Positions 42,968-52,411 of a DNA stretch of 64,000 nt are shown in pieces. The translations under genes were made by a program, and so were the position numbers. Source of the DNA: Paenibacillus lycopersici (GTDB lineage: Bacteria > Bacillota > Bacilli > Paenibacillales > Paenibacillaceae); assembly GCF_010119935.1 (NCBI RefSeq), contig NZ_CP048209.1, positions 4,467,001 to 4,531,000 of the forward strand. The letters run 5' to 3'. The notes below the pieces were generated by a model. The model had not been told where the DNA came from and ran no database searches. It saw nothing but the letters and a program-made list of their open reading frames with translations. Position 1 is the first letter of the stretch; the number at the start of each line of letters is the position of its first letter.

Positions 42968-44329
42968 TCAGCCCGTCTCCGCCTGCAAGTTATCTTCAAT
43001 CAGCAGCTCCTCGTCGGCATCGTTAACCGCGTGCTTGCGGATCTGGATGCGCGAGATACGCAGATGATCGGTTTCCTCGATAATGAATTCGAAGCCGATC
43101 GGATGCACGACCCGCTGTCCTTGCGTCGGCGGATTCTCGAGCTGCGCGTACATCCAGCCCCCGATCGTATCGTAATCGTCGCTTTCGATCTCCGTGCCGA
43201 AGCAGCTGTTCACTGCCTCGATCAGCATCATGCCGTTGACGGAATGCGAGCCGTCCTCCTTCGGTTCGACATCGGGTCGTTCCTCGTCGAATTCGTCCTG
43301 AATTTCGCCGACGATTTCCTCCATGATGTCTTCCAAAGTGACAAGGCCCGACGTGCCGCCGTATTCGTCGATCAGAATGGCGATTTGCGTCTTCTTCTTC
43401 TGCATCAGCTTGAGCAGCGTGCTGATATGCATCGAATCCGGCACCGTCGTCATCGGCCGGGCGATTTCCCGGATGTCTTCAATGTGCTGACGGGATACCT
43501 TCAACAGATCTTTTATATGAATGAAACCGATAATGTTGTCTTTGTCCTTCTCGCATAAGGGATAACGGGTATGCATTTCCTTCAGCGCGATCGCTTGGTT
43601 CTCCTCGAACGGCAGGTTCGCGTACAGACAGATCATTTCGGTACGTGGAATCATGATTTCCCTGGCATGGGTTTCGGCGAATTCGAAAATATTGTCGACC
43701 AGCGTAAGCTCCGTATTATCGATGAGACCGGACTTGTGGCTTTCCTTCATCAGGATGCGGATTTCCTCTTCCGTATGAGCCGATTCATGCTCGGCCGCGG
43801 GCTCGATGCCGATGCTCTTCAACATGCCGTTCGCCATGCCGTTCAACAGATAAATGAACGGATACATCACTTTATGAAAGGCGATCAGCGGAACGGCCGT
43901 CCACAGCGTTACAGGCTCCGCCTTGCGGATGGCGTACGTCTTGGGAGCAAGCTCGCCAAGCACGATATGGAAGACGGTGATGACCGAGAAGGCGACAATG
44001 AATGAAATGGTCGAGACGGCAACCTCGCCAAGGCGAAGCTTCTCCAGCAGCGGTTCGAGAATATGCGACACGGTCGGCTCTCCGACCCAGCCCAATCCGA
44101 GCGAAGCCAACGTAATGCCCAGCTGACAGGCCGATAAGTAAGCATCCAAATTCGAAGTCAGCAGCGATGCGAACCGCGCCTTGCGATTGCCGTCCTGGAC
44201 GAGCGTATCGATTCGGCTGCTTCTTACTTTAACCATGGCAAACTCGGCGGCAACGAAAAATCCGTTTAGAAAGACGAGCACCAAAATCAATACGATGCTC
44301 CACGCTATGGGTAACGGGTCACTACTCAA
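42968..44329 (-). CDS. CNNM/CorC-family divalent-cation transporter (hemolysin-like)
   Basis: This 453-residue protein has a DUF21 membrane domain with four helices (about 10-190), a CBS pair (about 220-340: EIMIPRTEMICLY, DEYGGTSGLVTLEDIMEEIVGEIQDEF) and a C-terminal CorC/HlyC domain. Relatives such as MpfA export Mg2+. The start appears to be TTG at 44329 with AGGG only 5 nt upstream. A 17-codon reading frame with a much better ribosome binding site ends across this start (TTGAGTAG), so translation is probably coupled to it. Confidence 0.9.
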   Translation of the reverse strand: MSSDPLPIAWSIVLILVLVFLNGFFVAAEFAMVKVRSSRIDTLVQDGNRKARFASLLTSNLDAYLSACQLGITLASLGLGWVGEPTVSHILEPLLEKLRLGEVAVSTISFIVAFSVITVFHIVLGELAPKTYAIRKAEPVTLWTAVPLIAFHKVMYPFIYLLNGMANGMLKSIGIEPAAEHESAHTEEEIRILMKESHKSGLIDNTELTLVDNIFEFAETHAREIMIPRTEMICLYANLPFEENQAIALKEMHTRYPLCEKDKDNIIGFIHIKDLLKVSRQHIEDIREIARPMTTVPDSMHISTLLKLMQKKKTQIAILIDEYGGTSGLVTLEDIMEEIVGEIQDEFDEERPDVEPKEDGSHSVNGMMLIEAVNSCFGTEIESDDYDTIGGWMYAQLENPPTQGQRVVHPIGFEFIIEETDHLRISRIQIRKHAVNDADEELLIEDNLQAETG

Positions 44330-44375
44330 TGATTCCCTGCTCGCCGTTCGCGCCGTAAGCCGCGATCACGACCAA
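44322..44375 (-). CDS. 17-codon leader ORF overlapping the CNNM gene start
   Basis: It starts with TTG, reads VVIAAYGANGEQGIIE and stops at TAG. A full AAGGAGG lies 8 nt upstream, the best ribosome binding site in the area, and the stop overlaps the TTG start of the CNNM gene by 8 nt in another frame. This arrangement suggests a leader peptide that couples or regulates translation of the transporter. It could also simply be the entry site for the ribosome. Confidence 0.5.
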   Translation of the reverse strand: MVVIAAYGANGEQGIIE

Positions 44376-44578
44376 CAGGTGCACCTCCTTCAGGGAATAA
44401 AAATTATAAATTTCTTTTATAATACTACATTAGACGATGACCGGACTTTCCGTCAAATGCCGTCATCCCACCTTCTGGCCCGAATTCGGGTTTTACTCAT
44501 GCTTATTCTGTAAAGGTCGGCCTTTATGCACCGTTTTCGCGCTCCTGCTAGCGTTATTGACCGCTAAGGTGCAAGAAG

Positions 44579-45889
44579 CTACTTTCTTCGCTCTTGATTT
44601 TGGCGGATTTTATCCTCCATGCCCTGCTGCGTCGCTTTATAGAACTTTTTGTTCGCGATGCGCTCCGGCAAGTAATCCTGCTTCACGTAATGATTCGGAT
44701 AATCATGCGGATATTGATAACCGACATGCCCGAGCCGTTCGGCCCCGCTGTAATGCGTATCCCGCAAATGGAGCGGAACGTCGGCCGAGCCGATGCTTTC
44801 GATCGTCGACATGACATTGCCGATCGCGACCGCCGCCGCATTGGATTTCGGGCTCTCCACCGCGAACAGAATCGCTTGCGCGATGTTGTATTTGGCTTCC
44901 GGCCAGCCGATCTTGTGATAAGCGTCCATCGCCGTCACGGCCTGTACCATCGCCTGCGGATTGGCCAGTCCGATATCCTCGCTGCACGCGACGATCAGCC
45001 GGCGAAGGAACGTCATCGGATCCATCCCCAGCTTCTCGACGGCGTAGAGGAACCAGAACAACGCCGCGTCGCTGGAGCCCCTGACGCTCTTGTGGAAGGC
45101 GGACAGCACGTCGTACTGCGTCGATTCGTCGGCGCGAACGGTCGGCTTGCGGATCGATTCCTCCGCCACCTCGAGCGTGACGTCGACCGTGCCGTCCGGC
45201 TGCGACGGCGTCGTCACGGCGGCCAGCTCCAGCGCGTTCAGCGCCCGGCGAATGTCTCCGCCCGCCATGGAGGCGATATGCTGCAGCGCCTCTTCCGCGA
45301 CGCGCAGCTTCATGAATCCGAGTCCGCGCTCCGGGTCGGCTAGCGCCCGGCGCATCGCTTCCAGCGCGTCTTCCCGCGTCAGCGCTTCCAACTGGAACAG
45401 CGTCGAACGGGACAGCAAAGCGCCGTTCACGTAGTGGAACGGGTTCTCCGTCGTCGCGCCGATGAAGACGATAATGCCCTGCTCGACGGCCGGCAGCAGC
45501 GCATCCTGTCTGGAAGCGTTGAACCGGTGCACCTCGTCGAGGAACAGGATCGTTTTGCGCCCGTACATCGACTTCGTGATCTTCGCTTGATCGATCACGG
45601 CCCGGACATCCTTCACGGTCGCGTCGACGGCGTTTAATTTCACGAAATCGCCCTGTGTGCGTTTGGATATAATATGGGCGAGCGTCGTCTTGCCGCATCC
45701 CGGAGGGCCGTACAGCAGAATGGACGACACTTGGTCGCCTTCGATCGCCCTGCGCAGCAGCTTGCCCGGTCCGACGACGTCGCGCTGTCCGATATATTCG
45801 TCGATCGTCTGAGGGCGCATGCGGTCCGCGAGCAGCTTCGCTCTCGGCTGCGCTTCCTCTTCGTTATAGGTAAACAAATCCATCCGCAT
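44579..45889 (-). CDS. rarA: Replication-associated recombination protein RarA (MgsA)
   Basis: This AAA+ ATPase of about 436 residues acts at stalled replication forks. Walker A GPPGCGKTT, Walker B ILFLDEVHRFN, sensor GATTENPFHYVN and the tetramerisation region RLIVACSEDIGLANPQAM are all present. The N-terminus LADRMRPQTIDEYIGQ is standard. Two nearby ATG codons (45889 and 45883) fit AAAGGG; I use the first. It corresponds to YrvN in the conserved Bacillus block. Confidence 0.94.
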   Translation of the reverse strand: MRMDLFTYNEEEAQPRAKLLADRMRPQTIDEYIGQRDVVGPGKLLRRAIEGDQVSSILLYGPPGCGKTTLAHIISKRTQGDFVKLNAVDATVKDVRAVIDQAKITKSMYGRKTILFLDEVHRFNASRQDALLPAVEQGIIVFIGATTENPFHYVNGALLSRSTLFQLEALTREDALEAMRRALADPERGLGFMKLRVAEEALQHIASMAGGDIRRALNALELAAVTTPSQPDGTVDVTLEVAEESIRKPTVRADESTQYDVLSAFHKSVRGSSDAALFWFLYAVEKLGMDPMTFLRRLIVACSEDIGLANPQAMVQAVTAMDAYHKIGWPEAKYNIAQAILFAVESPKSNAAAVAIGNVMSTIESIGSADVPLHLRDTHYSGAERLGHVGYQYPHDYPNHYVKQDYLPERIANKKFYKATQQGMEDKIRQNQERRK

Positions 45890-45961
45890 CACGTCCCTTT
45901 CCGCCCTATCATATCACACTAGCACACATGTTCGCCATGCAAGGGGAGCCGGGAAAGCCAA

Positions 45962-45990
45962 GAAGCCTTCCCCATGCGGAGAAGGCTTCT
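45962..45990 (-). terminator. Terminator of mntH
   Basis: On the minus strand GAAGCCTTCTCC and GGGGAAGGCTTC enclose GCAT and are followed by TTGGCTTTCC, 30 nt after the mntH stop. Confidence 0.8.
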
Positions 45991-46019
45991 CGGTTCCGAT
46001 CTGACGTTCCTGCCTGCCG

Positions 46020-47369
46020 TTAACCCGTAAACGTCTGAACCAGCAAATAGATATTCAGTGCCGCAATAACGACCGCTACGACCCATGCCAATATTTTGAG
46101 CCAGAGCGGATTCGCGAAATTGCCCATCTTCTTCTTGTCGCTCGTGAATTTCACCAGCGGGATGACCGCGAAGGATAGCTGCAGGGACAGGATGACCTGG
46201 CTCAGGATAAGCAGCTCTCCCGTTCCCTTTGCGCCGTAGATCCAGGTTACGATGACTGCGGGCACGACGGCGATCATCCGCGTGATCAGCCTTCTGAGCC
46301 ATGGTTTGAGGCGGATATTCAGGAAGCCCTCCATGACGATCTGGCCCGCAAGCGTGCCGGTCAAGGTGGAGTTCTGTCCCGAGGCCAGCAGGGCGACGCC
46401 GAACAGTACGCTTGCCGCGGCCGTTCCCAGCATCGGCGACAACAGGTGATACGCGTCCTCGATCTCCGCCACTTCCGTATGGCCCGTCGTATGGAACGTC
46501 GAAGCCGCGATAATGAGGATGGCGGCATTGATGAACAGGGCGAAGAATAAGGCGATGCTGGAATCCCATGTCGCGTATTTGATCGCTTGGCGCTTGCCGA
46601 GCTCCGTCTGCTCGTATTGCCGCGTTTGAACGATGGACGAGTGCAAATACAGATTATGCGGCATGACCGTCGCGCCGAGAATCCCGATCGCGATATAGAG
46701 CATGGTCGGATCCGATACGATGTCGCCGGTCGGAATGAAGCCCTGCATGACCGCGCCCACCTCGGGCCGGGACCAGAACATTTCGATCAGGAAGCAGCCG
46801 CCGATCGTGACGATGAGCACGATGACGAGCGTTTCGATGAAGCGGAACCCTTTATTTTGCAGCAGCAGCACGAGGAGCACGTCCACGACGGTCAATAACA
46901 CCCCGGCTATCAGCGGTATGCCGAACAGCAAATTAAGCGCGATCGCCGATCCGATGACTTCCGCAAGGTCGCAGGCTGCAATGGCCAGCTCGCAAAGCAC
47001 CCACAGCGCCATGGATACCGGCTTGCTGTAATGGTCTCTGCATGCCTGCGCCAAATCCCGGCCGGTTACGATGCCGAGCTTGCCCGCCAGCGCTTGAAGC
47101 AGGATCGCCATCAGGTTGGACAGCAGAATGACGAACAAGAGCGAATAGCCGAATTTCGAACCGCCCGCCAAGTCGGTCGCCCAGTTGCCCGGGTCCATGT
47201 AGCCGACGGCAACCAGGTAGCCGGGACCCGCGAAGGCCAGAAATTTGCGAAACCACGAGCCGTGCTTCGGTATTTTCATTGAACGATATACTTCAGGGAG
47301 CGTGTTCGCGCTCTTGTCTTTCCGCCAGCCGTTCTCTTGAACCAACGGTGCCGATTGATTGCTGCTCAT
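46020..47369 (-). CDS. mntH: Nramp family Mn2+/divalent metal transporter
   Basis: This 449-residue proton-coupled importer has 11 membrane helices. The metal site residues lie in GYMDPGNWATD (about 56-66; Asp, Asn) and ATVMPHNLYLHSS (about 230-242; Met, His). The cytosolic N-terminus of about 40 residues is normal for the family. GAGG precedes the ATG. A promoter and an MntR-like element lie about 95-130 nt upstream. Confidence 0.95.
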   Translation of the reverse strand: MSSNQSAPLVQENGWRKDKSANTLPEVYRSMKIPKHGSWFRKFLAFAGPGYLVAVGYMDPGNWATDLAGGSKFGYSLLFVILLSNLMAILLQALAGKLGIVTGRDLAQACRDHYSKPVSMALWVLCELAIAACDLAEVIGSAIALNLLFGIPLIAGVLLTVVDVLLVLLLQNKGFRFIETLVIVLIVTIGGCFLIEMFWSRPEVGAVMQGFIPTGDIVSDPTMLYIAIGILGATVMPHNLYLHSSIVQTRQYEQTELGKRQAIKYATWDSSIALFFALFINAAILIIAASTFHTTGHTEVAEIEDAYHLLSPMLGTAAASVLFGVALLASGQNSTLTGTLAGQIVMEGFLNIRLKPWLRRLITRMIAVVPAVIVTWIYGAKGTGELLILSQVILSLQLSFAVIPLVKFTSDKKKMGNFANPLWLKILAWVVAVVIAALNIYLLVQTFTG

Positions 47370-47463
47370 TGCCTTTCACCTCTTTATGTTCGTCTTTATT
47401 ATGAATTCCGAGATGGATATAACCTAGAAGTATGCATCCGGGAAACCATTGTTTCCTAATTTC

Positions 47464-47500
47464 ATTGTACACCACCAAAAAAGTTTGTCAAAGGCAACTT
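47464..47500 (-). promoter_or_regulatory. mntH promoter with MntR-like element
   Basis: On the minus strand TTGACA (47491-47486), a 16-nt spacer and TACAAT (47469-47464) form a good sigma-A promoter. The -35 is embedded in AAGTTGCCTTTGACAAAC, which resembles the MntR operator (TTTGCCTTAAGGAAAC type), so manganese repression is likely. Confidence 0.6.
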
Positions 47501-47569
47501 TTGTTGACTGGGACAAATTTCATGGCCTCGTCTAATATTTCGCCGGTTCATTTCGGCCGTGCAACACAA

Positions 47570-47617
47570 GAAAAAAAGCAGGCTTACCGGGGATCGACGG
47601 CTGTCGATGCTCCGATA
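47570..47617 (-). terminator. Terminator of the tcdA-YdeI-like transcript
   Basis: On the minus strand AAGCAGGTTTATCGG pairs imperfectly with CCGGTAAGCCTGCTT and is followed by TTTTTT. It lies 58 nt after the stop at 47675. Confidence 0.85.
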
Positions 47618-47674
47618 AACCTGCTTCTAATTTACACGCGAACGCATGCTGAACGATGCTCATGCCGCTCCATC

Positions 47675-48340
47675 CTACGCCTGCGGCTTGTCCGACGGGC
47701 GCTTCAGCTGCTGCCGAAGCTTCTCCTTCATCTCGCCGATGCGCTTCGCGCGGGTTACTTCCTGCTTCGCTTCGTTGATCCAGCGCAAGTATTCTTTGCG
47801 ATGCGACGGCGCCAGCTCCGCGAAGAACGCTGCGGCTTCCGGCACGCTCGCCAGTGCCGCCTGCACGTCATCCGGGACGACGATTTCCTTCACCATCGAC
47901 ACGCCGGCCGTGCGGCTCGCATCCGCTGCGCGGCTCGCTCTCGCGCCGGCCTGCACCATGCCGGCGGGACGGAAACGCATCGCCGACCACGCATCGTCGA
48001 CCGATACGAGAGAGACGCCCTCCCAGCCCGCTTCCTTCACGACTTTCCAGCCGCGGTCGCGGTTGATGTCCGTCTTGATCTTGGACGTGCCCTTCGGATA
48101 ACAGATCCAGAGCAGCCCGTCCTTCTTGACCGCCTTGAGCGCTTTGGGAGCATGCTCCGTCAGCGATGCGATATCTTTGGCGAACAGCATGACGAAATCG
48201 TACGTGCCGGCGTCCATCTCGCTGAACGGCTCGGCGTTCTCCGCGCCGAGCGATTCCTTGTACGAATCGTCGGGCGTTTCAAGCAGGGCGGTGCGCATGT
48301 CCAGCGACAGCCTCAGTTTATTCATCAGTTCTACGTTCAT
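47675..48340 (-). CDS. YdeI/OmpD-associated family protein with DUF3052-like N-terminus
   Basis: This 221-residue cytosolic protein has an N-terminal segment (about 5-105, with YDFVMLFAKDIASLTEHAPKALKAVKKDGLLWICYPKGTSKIK) of DUF3052 type and a C-terminal segment (about 155-215: VPDDVQAALASVPEAAAFFAELAPSHRKEYLRWINEAK) of the YdeI/OmdA type. The combination is seen in several Firmicutes, but its role is unknown. Its ATG overlaps the tcdA stop as ATGA. Confidence 0.85.
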   Translation of the reverse strand: MNVELMNKLRLSLDMRTALLETPDDSYKESLGAENAEPFSEMDAGTYDFVMLFAKDIASLTEHAPKALKAVKKDGLLWICYPKGTSKIKTDINRDRGWKVVKEAGWEGVSLVSVDDAWSAMRFRPAGMVQAGARASRAADASRTAGVSMVKEIVVPDDVQAALASVPEAAAFFAELAPSHRKEYLRWINEAKQEVTRAKRIGEMKEKLRQQLKRPSDKPQA

Positions 48341-49092
48341 ATCGGTTGGCCTCCTGATGCCAGCAAATCTTTGACGACCTCGCTTACCATGATCAGTCCC
48401 GCAACGGGCGGCACGAACGCATTGCTTGCAGGGGGCTGCTGCGCTTTGCGGATCTCCGGCGCGTTCTCGGGCACGATCCGCTGCGTAACGTCCGCGCGCG
48501 GCTTCATCGGCTCCTCCGTCGAGAAGACGACTTTCACGCCTTTCTTGATGCCTTCCTTCCGCAGCTTCTGGCGGACGACGCGGGCGATCGGATCCATCGA
48601 CGTCTTGGAAATGTCCGCGACCTGGAAGCGCGACGGATCCATCTTGTTCGCGGCTCCCATGCTGGAGATGATCGGAATTTGCCGCTCCAGGCACTGCTTG
48701 ATGAGGTGGATCTTGTACATGATCGTATCGGAAGCGTCGACGACGTAATCGAGCTCGTACTCGAACAGCTTCTCGTACGTCTCCTCCGTATAGAACATGC
48801 GCAGCGAAACGGCGTCGCATTCGGGGTTGATCAGCTTGATCCGGTCGCGCATCAGATCCGCCTTCGGCTGGCCGACCGTCGTCGTCAGCGCATGAATTTG
48901 ACGGTTGATGTTCGTGATGTCGACGACGTCCTTGTCGATCAGAATAATGCGTCCGACGCCTGTCCGCGCCAGCGCTTCCGCCGCGATGGAGCCGACGCCG
49001 CCGATGCCGAGCACCGCAATGGTGCTCCCTTTCATAATATCCATCCCCTCCGGGCCGATCGCCAGCTCCGTGCGGGAAAATTGATGCAGCAT
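48337..49092 (-). CDS. tcdA: tRNA threonylcarbamoyladenosine dehydratase TcdA (YrvM)
   Basis: This 251-residue E1-like enzyme uses ATP to cyclise the t6A side chain at A37 of tRNA to ct6A. The Rossmann motif is VLGIGGVGSIAAEALARTG (about 27-45), and LIDKDVVDITNINRQ with the Asp/Arg ATP contacts follows. The AALANA-like C-terminal membrane contact (FVPPVAGLIMVSEVVKDLL) is typical. I start at MLHQFSRTE, 49092. It follows aspS by 134 nt, as in Bacillus. Confidence 0.94.
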   Translation of the reverse strand: MLHQFSRTELAIGPEGMDIMKGSTIAVLGIGGVGSIAAEALARTGVGRIILIDKDVVDITNINRQIHALTTTVGQPKADLMRDRIKLINPECDAVSLRMFYTEETYEKLFEYELDYVVDASDTIMYKIHLIKQCLERQIPIISSMGAANKMDPSRFQVADISKTSMDPIARVVRQKLRKEGIKKGVKVVFSTEEPMKPRADVTQRIVPENAPEIRKAQQPPASNAFVPPVAGLIMVSEVVKDLLASGGQPI

Positions 49093-49226
49093 TCTTACAC
49101 ACACCTCCATGGGCGATATACGGGAAAACCTCTGTTATACGCGATTCTCGAACGCTTATCCGTTCTTATGCGGTAACGAATCCGGCTTCCGCCCGCATGG
49201 CTAGCGGACGAAAGCCGGGTAGTGGA

Positions 49227-51044
49227 TTAGTTTTGCGGTGCCGGCGCGGCGCCGGCGGCTGCTGCCTCAGGCTGCTTGGCCGCTTTCTGAATCGTGCGGA
49301 TATGCAGCTGCTGCAGCTGGGCGATATCCACTTCGGACGGAGCGTCGGTGAGCAGATCCGTCGCGCTGGCCGTCTTCGGGAACGCGATCGTCTCGCGCAG
49401 GTTCGTGCGGCCTGCAAGCAGCATGACGAGACGGTCGAAGCCGAACGCGAAGCCGCCGTGCGGAGGCGTGCCGTAATCGAACGCGTCGAGCAGGAAGCCG
49501 AATTTCTCATGCGCTTCTTCGAGCGTGAAGCCGAGCGCCTTGAACATCATCTCCTGCACGTCGCGCTTGTAGATCCGCATCGAGCCGCCGCCTACTTCGT
49601 AACCGTTCAAGACAAGGTCGTACGCTTGCGCGCGGATGTCGCCCGGGTTCGAGTTGAACAGCTCCAGGTCGTTGTCGTTCGGACGCGTGAACGGATGGTG
49701 TTCCGCCACGTAACGCTTCGCTTCCTCGTCGTAGCCGAGCAGCGGGAAGTCTACGACCCACTCCAGCTTGAACTTCGATTCGTCGATCAGACCGAGCTGC
49801 TTGCCGATCTTCAAACGCAGGTTGCCCAGCACATCCGCGACGACTTTCTTCTTATCCGCGGAGAACAGCAGCAGGTCGCCTTCTTCGACGCCGAGACGCT
49901 CCGTCATGGCCGCGATTTCTTCGGGCTTGAAGAATTTCACGATCGGGCCGCGCCATTCGCCTTCCTTCACCGTTACCCAAGCAAGGCCTTTGCCGCCGTA
50001 GCGCGCCGCGAACGGCTGCAGGTCGTCAAGCTCCTTGCGGCTCCAGCTCGCGCAGCCTTTGGCGTTCAGCGCCTTGACGACGCCGCCGCTCGCCGATACC
50101 GACGCGAATACTTTCACGTCGCTGGCCGCCACGATGTCCGTGATATCCTCCATCTCCATGCCGAAACGAAGATCAGGCTTGTCGGAACCGTACTTGTTCA
50201 TCGCGTCCGCGTACGTAATGCGCTGGAACGGACGCGGGATGTCGACGTTGACCGTCTCCTTGAACAGCTTCGCGACGAGCTCTTCCATCAGGTCGAGCAG
50301 CTGGTCCTGGGACAGGAACGACGTCTCGATGTCGACTTGCGTGAACTCCGGCTGACGGTCCGCGCGCAGGTCTTCGTCGCGGAAGCAGCGCGCGATCTGG
50401 TAGTAGCGTTCAAGGCCGCTGACCATGAGCAGCTGCTTGAAGATTTGCGGCGATTGCGGCAGGGCGAAGAATTCGCCCGGATGCACGCGGCTCGGCACGA
50501 GATAATCGCGCGCGCCTTCCGGCGTGCTCTTCGTCAGGATCGGCGTCTCGACGTCGATGAAGCCCTGGCCGTCGAGGAAGTCGCGGAACACTTTCGCCGC
50601 TTTGGAACGAAGCAGCAGCGTCTTCTGCATTTCCGGACGGCGCAGGTCCAGGTAGCGGTACTTCAAACGCAGCGACTCGTCGACGTCGACGCCGTCTTCG
50701 ATCGGGAACGGAGGCGTCTTCGCCGCGTTCATGATTTCGATTTCCGTGACGCGGATTTCGATTTCGCCCGTCGCGATGTTCGTGTTGACCGTCTCGGCGT
50801 CGCGTTCAACGACTTGGCCGCGGACCGCAAGCACGTATTCGTTGCGCGCGCGGTCGGCGATGGCGAGCGCATCTCCGGAGAAGTCCGGGTTGAAGACGAT
50901 TTGCACAATGCCCGTGCGGTCGCGAAGATCGATGAACAATACTCCGCCAAGGTCGCGGCGGCGTTGTACCCAGCCGTTCAGGGTTACGGTTTGGCCTACT
51001 TCCGCTTTCGTCAGTGTTCCGCATGCATGCGTTTTGAGCATCAT
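49227..51044 (-). CDS. aspS: Aspartyl-tRNA synthetase
   Basis: This 605-residue class II enzyme is of the bacterial type: N-terminal OB fold (VTLNGWVQRRRDLGGVLFIDLRDRTG, about 20-45), motif 2 (RCFRDEDLRADRQPEFTQVDIE), the bacterial GAD insertion and motif 3 (GGFAFGFDRLVMLL). A Pro/Ala-rich tail ends the protein. I start at 51044 (MMLKTHACGTL), although the AGGAG site is 13 nt away; a start one codon later is equally good. The type (AspRS versus discriminating form) is not decided here. It is 91 nt after hisS and probably cotranscribed. Confidence 0.96.
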   Translation of the reverse strand: MMLKTHACGTLTKAEVGQTVTLNGWVQRRRDLGGVLFIDLRDRTGIVQIVFNPDFSGDALAIADRARNEYVLAVRGQVVERDAETVNTNIATGEIEIRVTEIEIMNAAKTPPFPIEDGVDVDESLRLKYRYLDLRRPEMQKTLLLRSKAAKVFRDFLDGQGFIDVETPILTKSTPEGARDYLVPSRVHPGEFFALPQSPQIFKQLLMVSGLERYYQIARCFRDEDLRADRQPEFTQVDIETSFLSQDQLLDLMEELVAKLFKETVNVDIPRPFQRITYADAMNKYGSDKPDLRFGMEMEDITDIVAASDVKVFASVSASGGVVKALNAKGCASWSRKELDDLQPFAARYGGKGLAWVTVKEGEWRGPIVKFFKPEEIAAMTERLGVEEGDLLLFSADKKKVVADVLGNLRLKIGKQLGLIDESKFKLEWVVDFPLLGYDEEAKRYVAEHHPFTRPNDNDLELFNSNPGDIRAQAYDLVLNGYEVGGGSMRIYKRDVQEMMFKALGFTLEEAHEKFGFLLDAFDYGTPPHGGFAFGFDRLVMLLAGRTNLRETIAFPKTASATDLLTDAPSEVDIAQLQQLHIRTIQKAAKQPEAAAAGAAPAPQN

Positions 51045-51135
51045 AATGAATGTTCGACTCCTTTTATAGTAAGTGAATGAAAATACGTTCATGAGGCGCT
51101 GCGGCATAACAAACGCCGGCTTAAAGCAGTCGCCG

Positions 51136-52386
51136 CTACGCGCCTAGAATCGCGTCCGCCAGCCCGTCCAGCGCGACGAACCGCTGCTCGCCCGTCGCCA
51201 TGTTCTTGAGGGCGATCTCGCCCCGTTGCAGCTCGTCGTCGCCGAGAATGGCCGTGAAGCGCGCTTGCAGCCGATCGGCCGACTTCATCTGCGCTTTCAT
51301 CTTGCGGCCTTGGTAATCGCGCTCCGCGGCGATGCCGCGCATCCGCAAGCCATGCAGCAAGCGAGTGATTTCGTCATCGGCCGCTTCGCCCAAGCCGACC
51401 ATGTACACATCGACCTGATGCAGGTTATCGAGCTGCGCGTTCTGGCTTTCCAGAATCATAACGGTGCGCTCCAGCCCGAGCCCGAGGCCGACGCCCGGCT
51501 GATCGGGTCCGCCGATATCGGCCACCAGGCCGTTATACCGGCCGCCGCCGCCGATCGTATCGATGGCGCCGATGCCTTCCGCCTTGTACTCGAACGCCGT
51601 ATGCGTGTAGTAGTCGAGGCCGCGGACGAGGCGCGGATTCACGCTGAACGGAATCCGCATCCCCGTAAGATGCCGCTTGAGCGCTTCAAAGTGGGTGCTG
51701 CACGCTTCGTCGAGGCTGTCCAGGATGGACGGCGCTCCCTCGAAGTGATGCTGATCCACCTTGCAGTCCAGCACGCGCAGCGGATTGCGGTCCATGCGGG
51801 ATTGGCAGTCCTTGCACAAGATCTCGCGCTTCGGCTCCAGGAAGGCCAGCAGCCGTTCCCGGAACGCCGCGCGCACCGCGGGGGTGCCGACGGAGTTGAT
51901 TTCAACCCGTACGTCCTTGAGCCCGACTTCGGCGTAGAACGCATACCCGAGCGCGATCACTTCCGCATCAAGCGCCGGATCGACCGCGCCGAGCGCCTCG
52001 ACGCCGAACTGGTGGAATTGTCTGTACCGTCCGGCCTGCTGACGCTCGTAGCGGAACATCGGGCCGATATAGTACAGCTTCGTCAAATCCGGCTCGCCGT
52101 ACAGCTTGTTCTCGACGTAAGCGCGGACGGCGCCCGCCGTTCCTTCCGGACGGAGCGTCAGGCTGCGGTCCCCGCGGTCGGTGAACGTGTACATTTCTTT
52201 CTCGACGATATCCGTCGTCTCGCCGACGCCCCTCTTGTACAGCTCCGTCATCTCGAAGATCGGGGTGCGGATTTCACGGAAATTGAACCGCCGGCAAATG
52301 TCGCGCGCCACGCGTTCGACATACTGCCATTTCTCCACGGCGCCCGGCAGGAAATCCTGCGTGCCCGGTGGTTTCTGAAACGCCAT
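51136..52386 (-). CDS. hisS: Histidyl-tRNA synthetase
   Basis: This 416-residue class II enzyme has motif 1-2 elements (FRYERQQAGRYRQFHQFGVEALG), the histidine-A box region RGLDYYTHTAFEYK and GGGGRYNGLV, and the C-terminal anticodon domain (DVYMVGLGEAADDEITRLL). AAGGAGG precedes the ATG at 52386. A T-box leader controls it. An insertion element has landed next to its promoter. Confidence 0.96.
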   Translation of the reverse strand: MAFQKPPGTQDFLPGAVEKWQYVERVARDICRRFNFREIRTPIFEMTELYKRGVGETTDIVEKEMYTFTDRGDRSLTLRPEGTAGAVRAYVENKLYGEPDLTKLYYIGPMFRYERQQAGRYRQFHQFGVEALGAVDPALDAEVIALGYAFYAEVGLKDVRVEINSVGTPAVRAAFRERLLAFLEPKREILCKDCQSRMDRNPLRVLDCKVDQHHFEGAPSILDSLDEACSTHFEALKRHLTGMRIPFSVNPRLVRGLDYYTHTAFEYKAEGIGAIDTIGGGGRYNGLVADIGGPDQPGVGLGLGLERTVMILESQNAQLDNLHQVDVYMVGLGEAADDEITRLLHGLRMRGIAAERDYQGRKMKAQMKSADRLQARFTAILGDDELQRGEIALKNMATGEQRFVALDGLADAILGA

Positions 52387-52411
52387 TGCAGCTTCCTCCT
52401 TGAACGTTGAA

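Noticed and set aside
44400..44560. Mg2+ riboswitch (M-box) before the CNNM gene
   Set aside because: I looked for the conserved M-box helices in this leader and could not find them; only the leader ORF is supported.
48341..49102. In-frame upstream extension of the YdeI-like gene through tcdA
   Set aside because: The extension is out of frame with tcdA and Arg-rich; the ATGA overlap at 48340 gives a natural start.
49197..51080. 627-codon plus-strand frame opposite aspS
   Set aside because: Same cause; the opposite strand is unambiguous aspartyl-tRNA synthetase.
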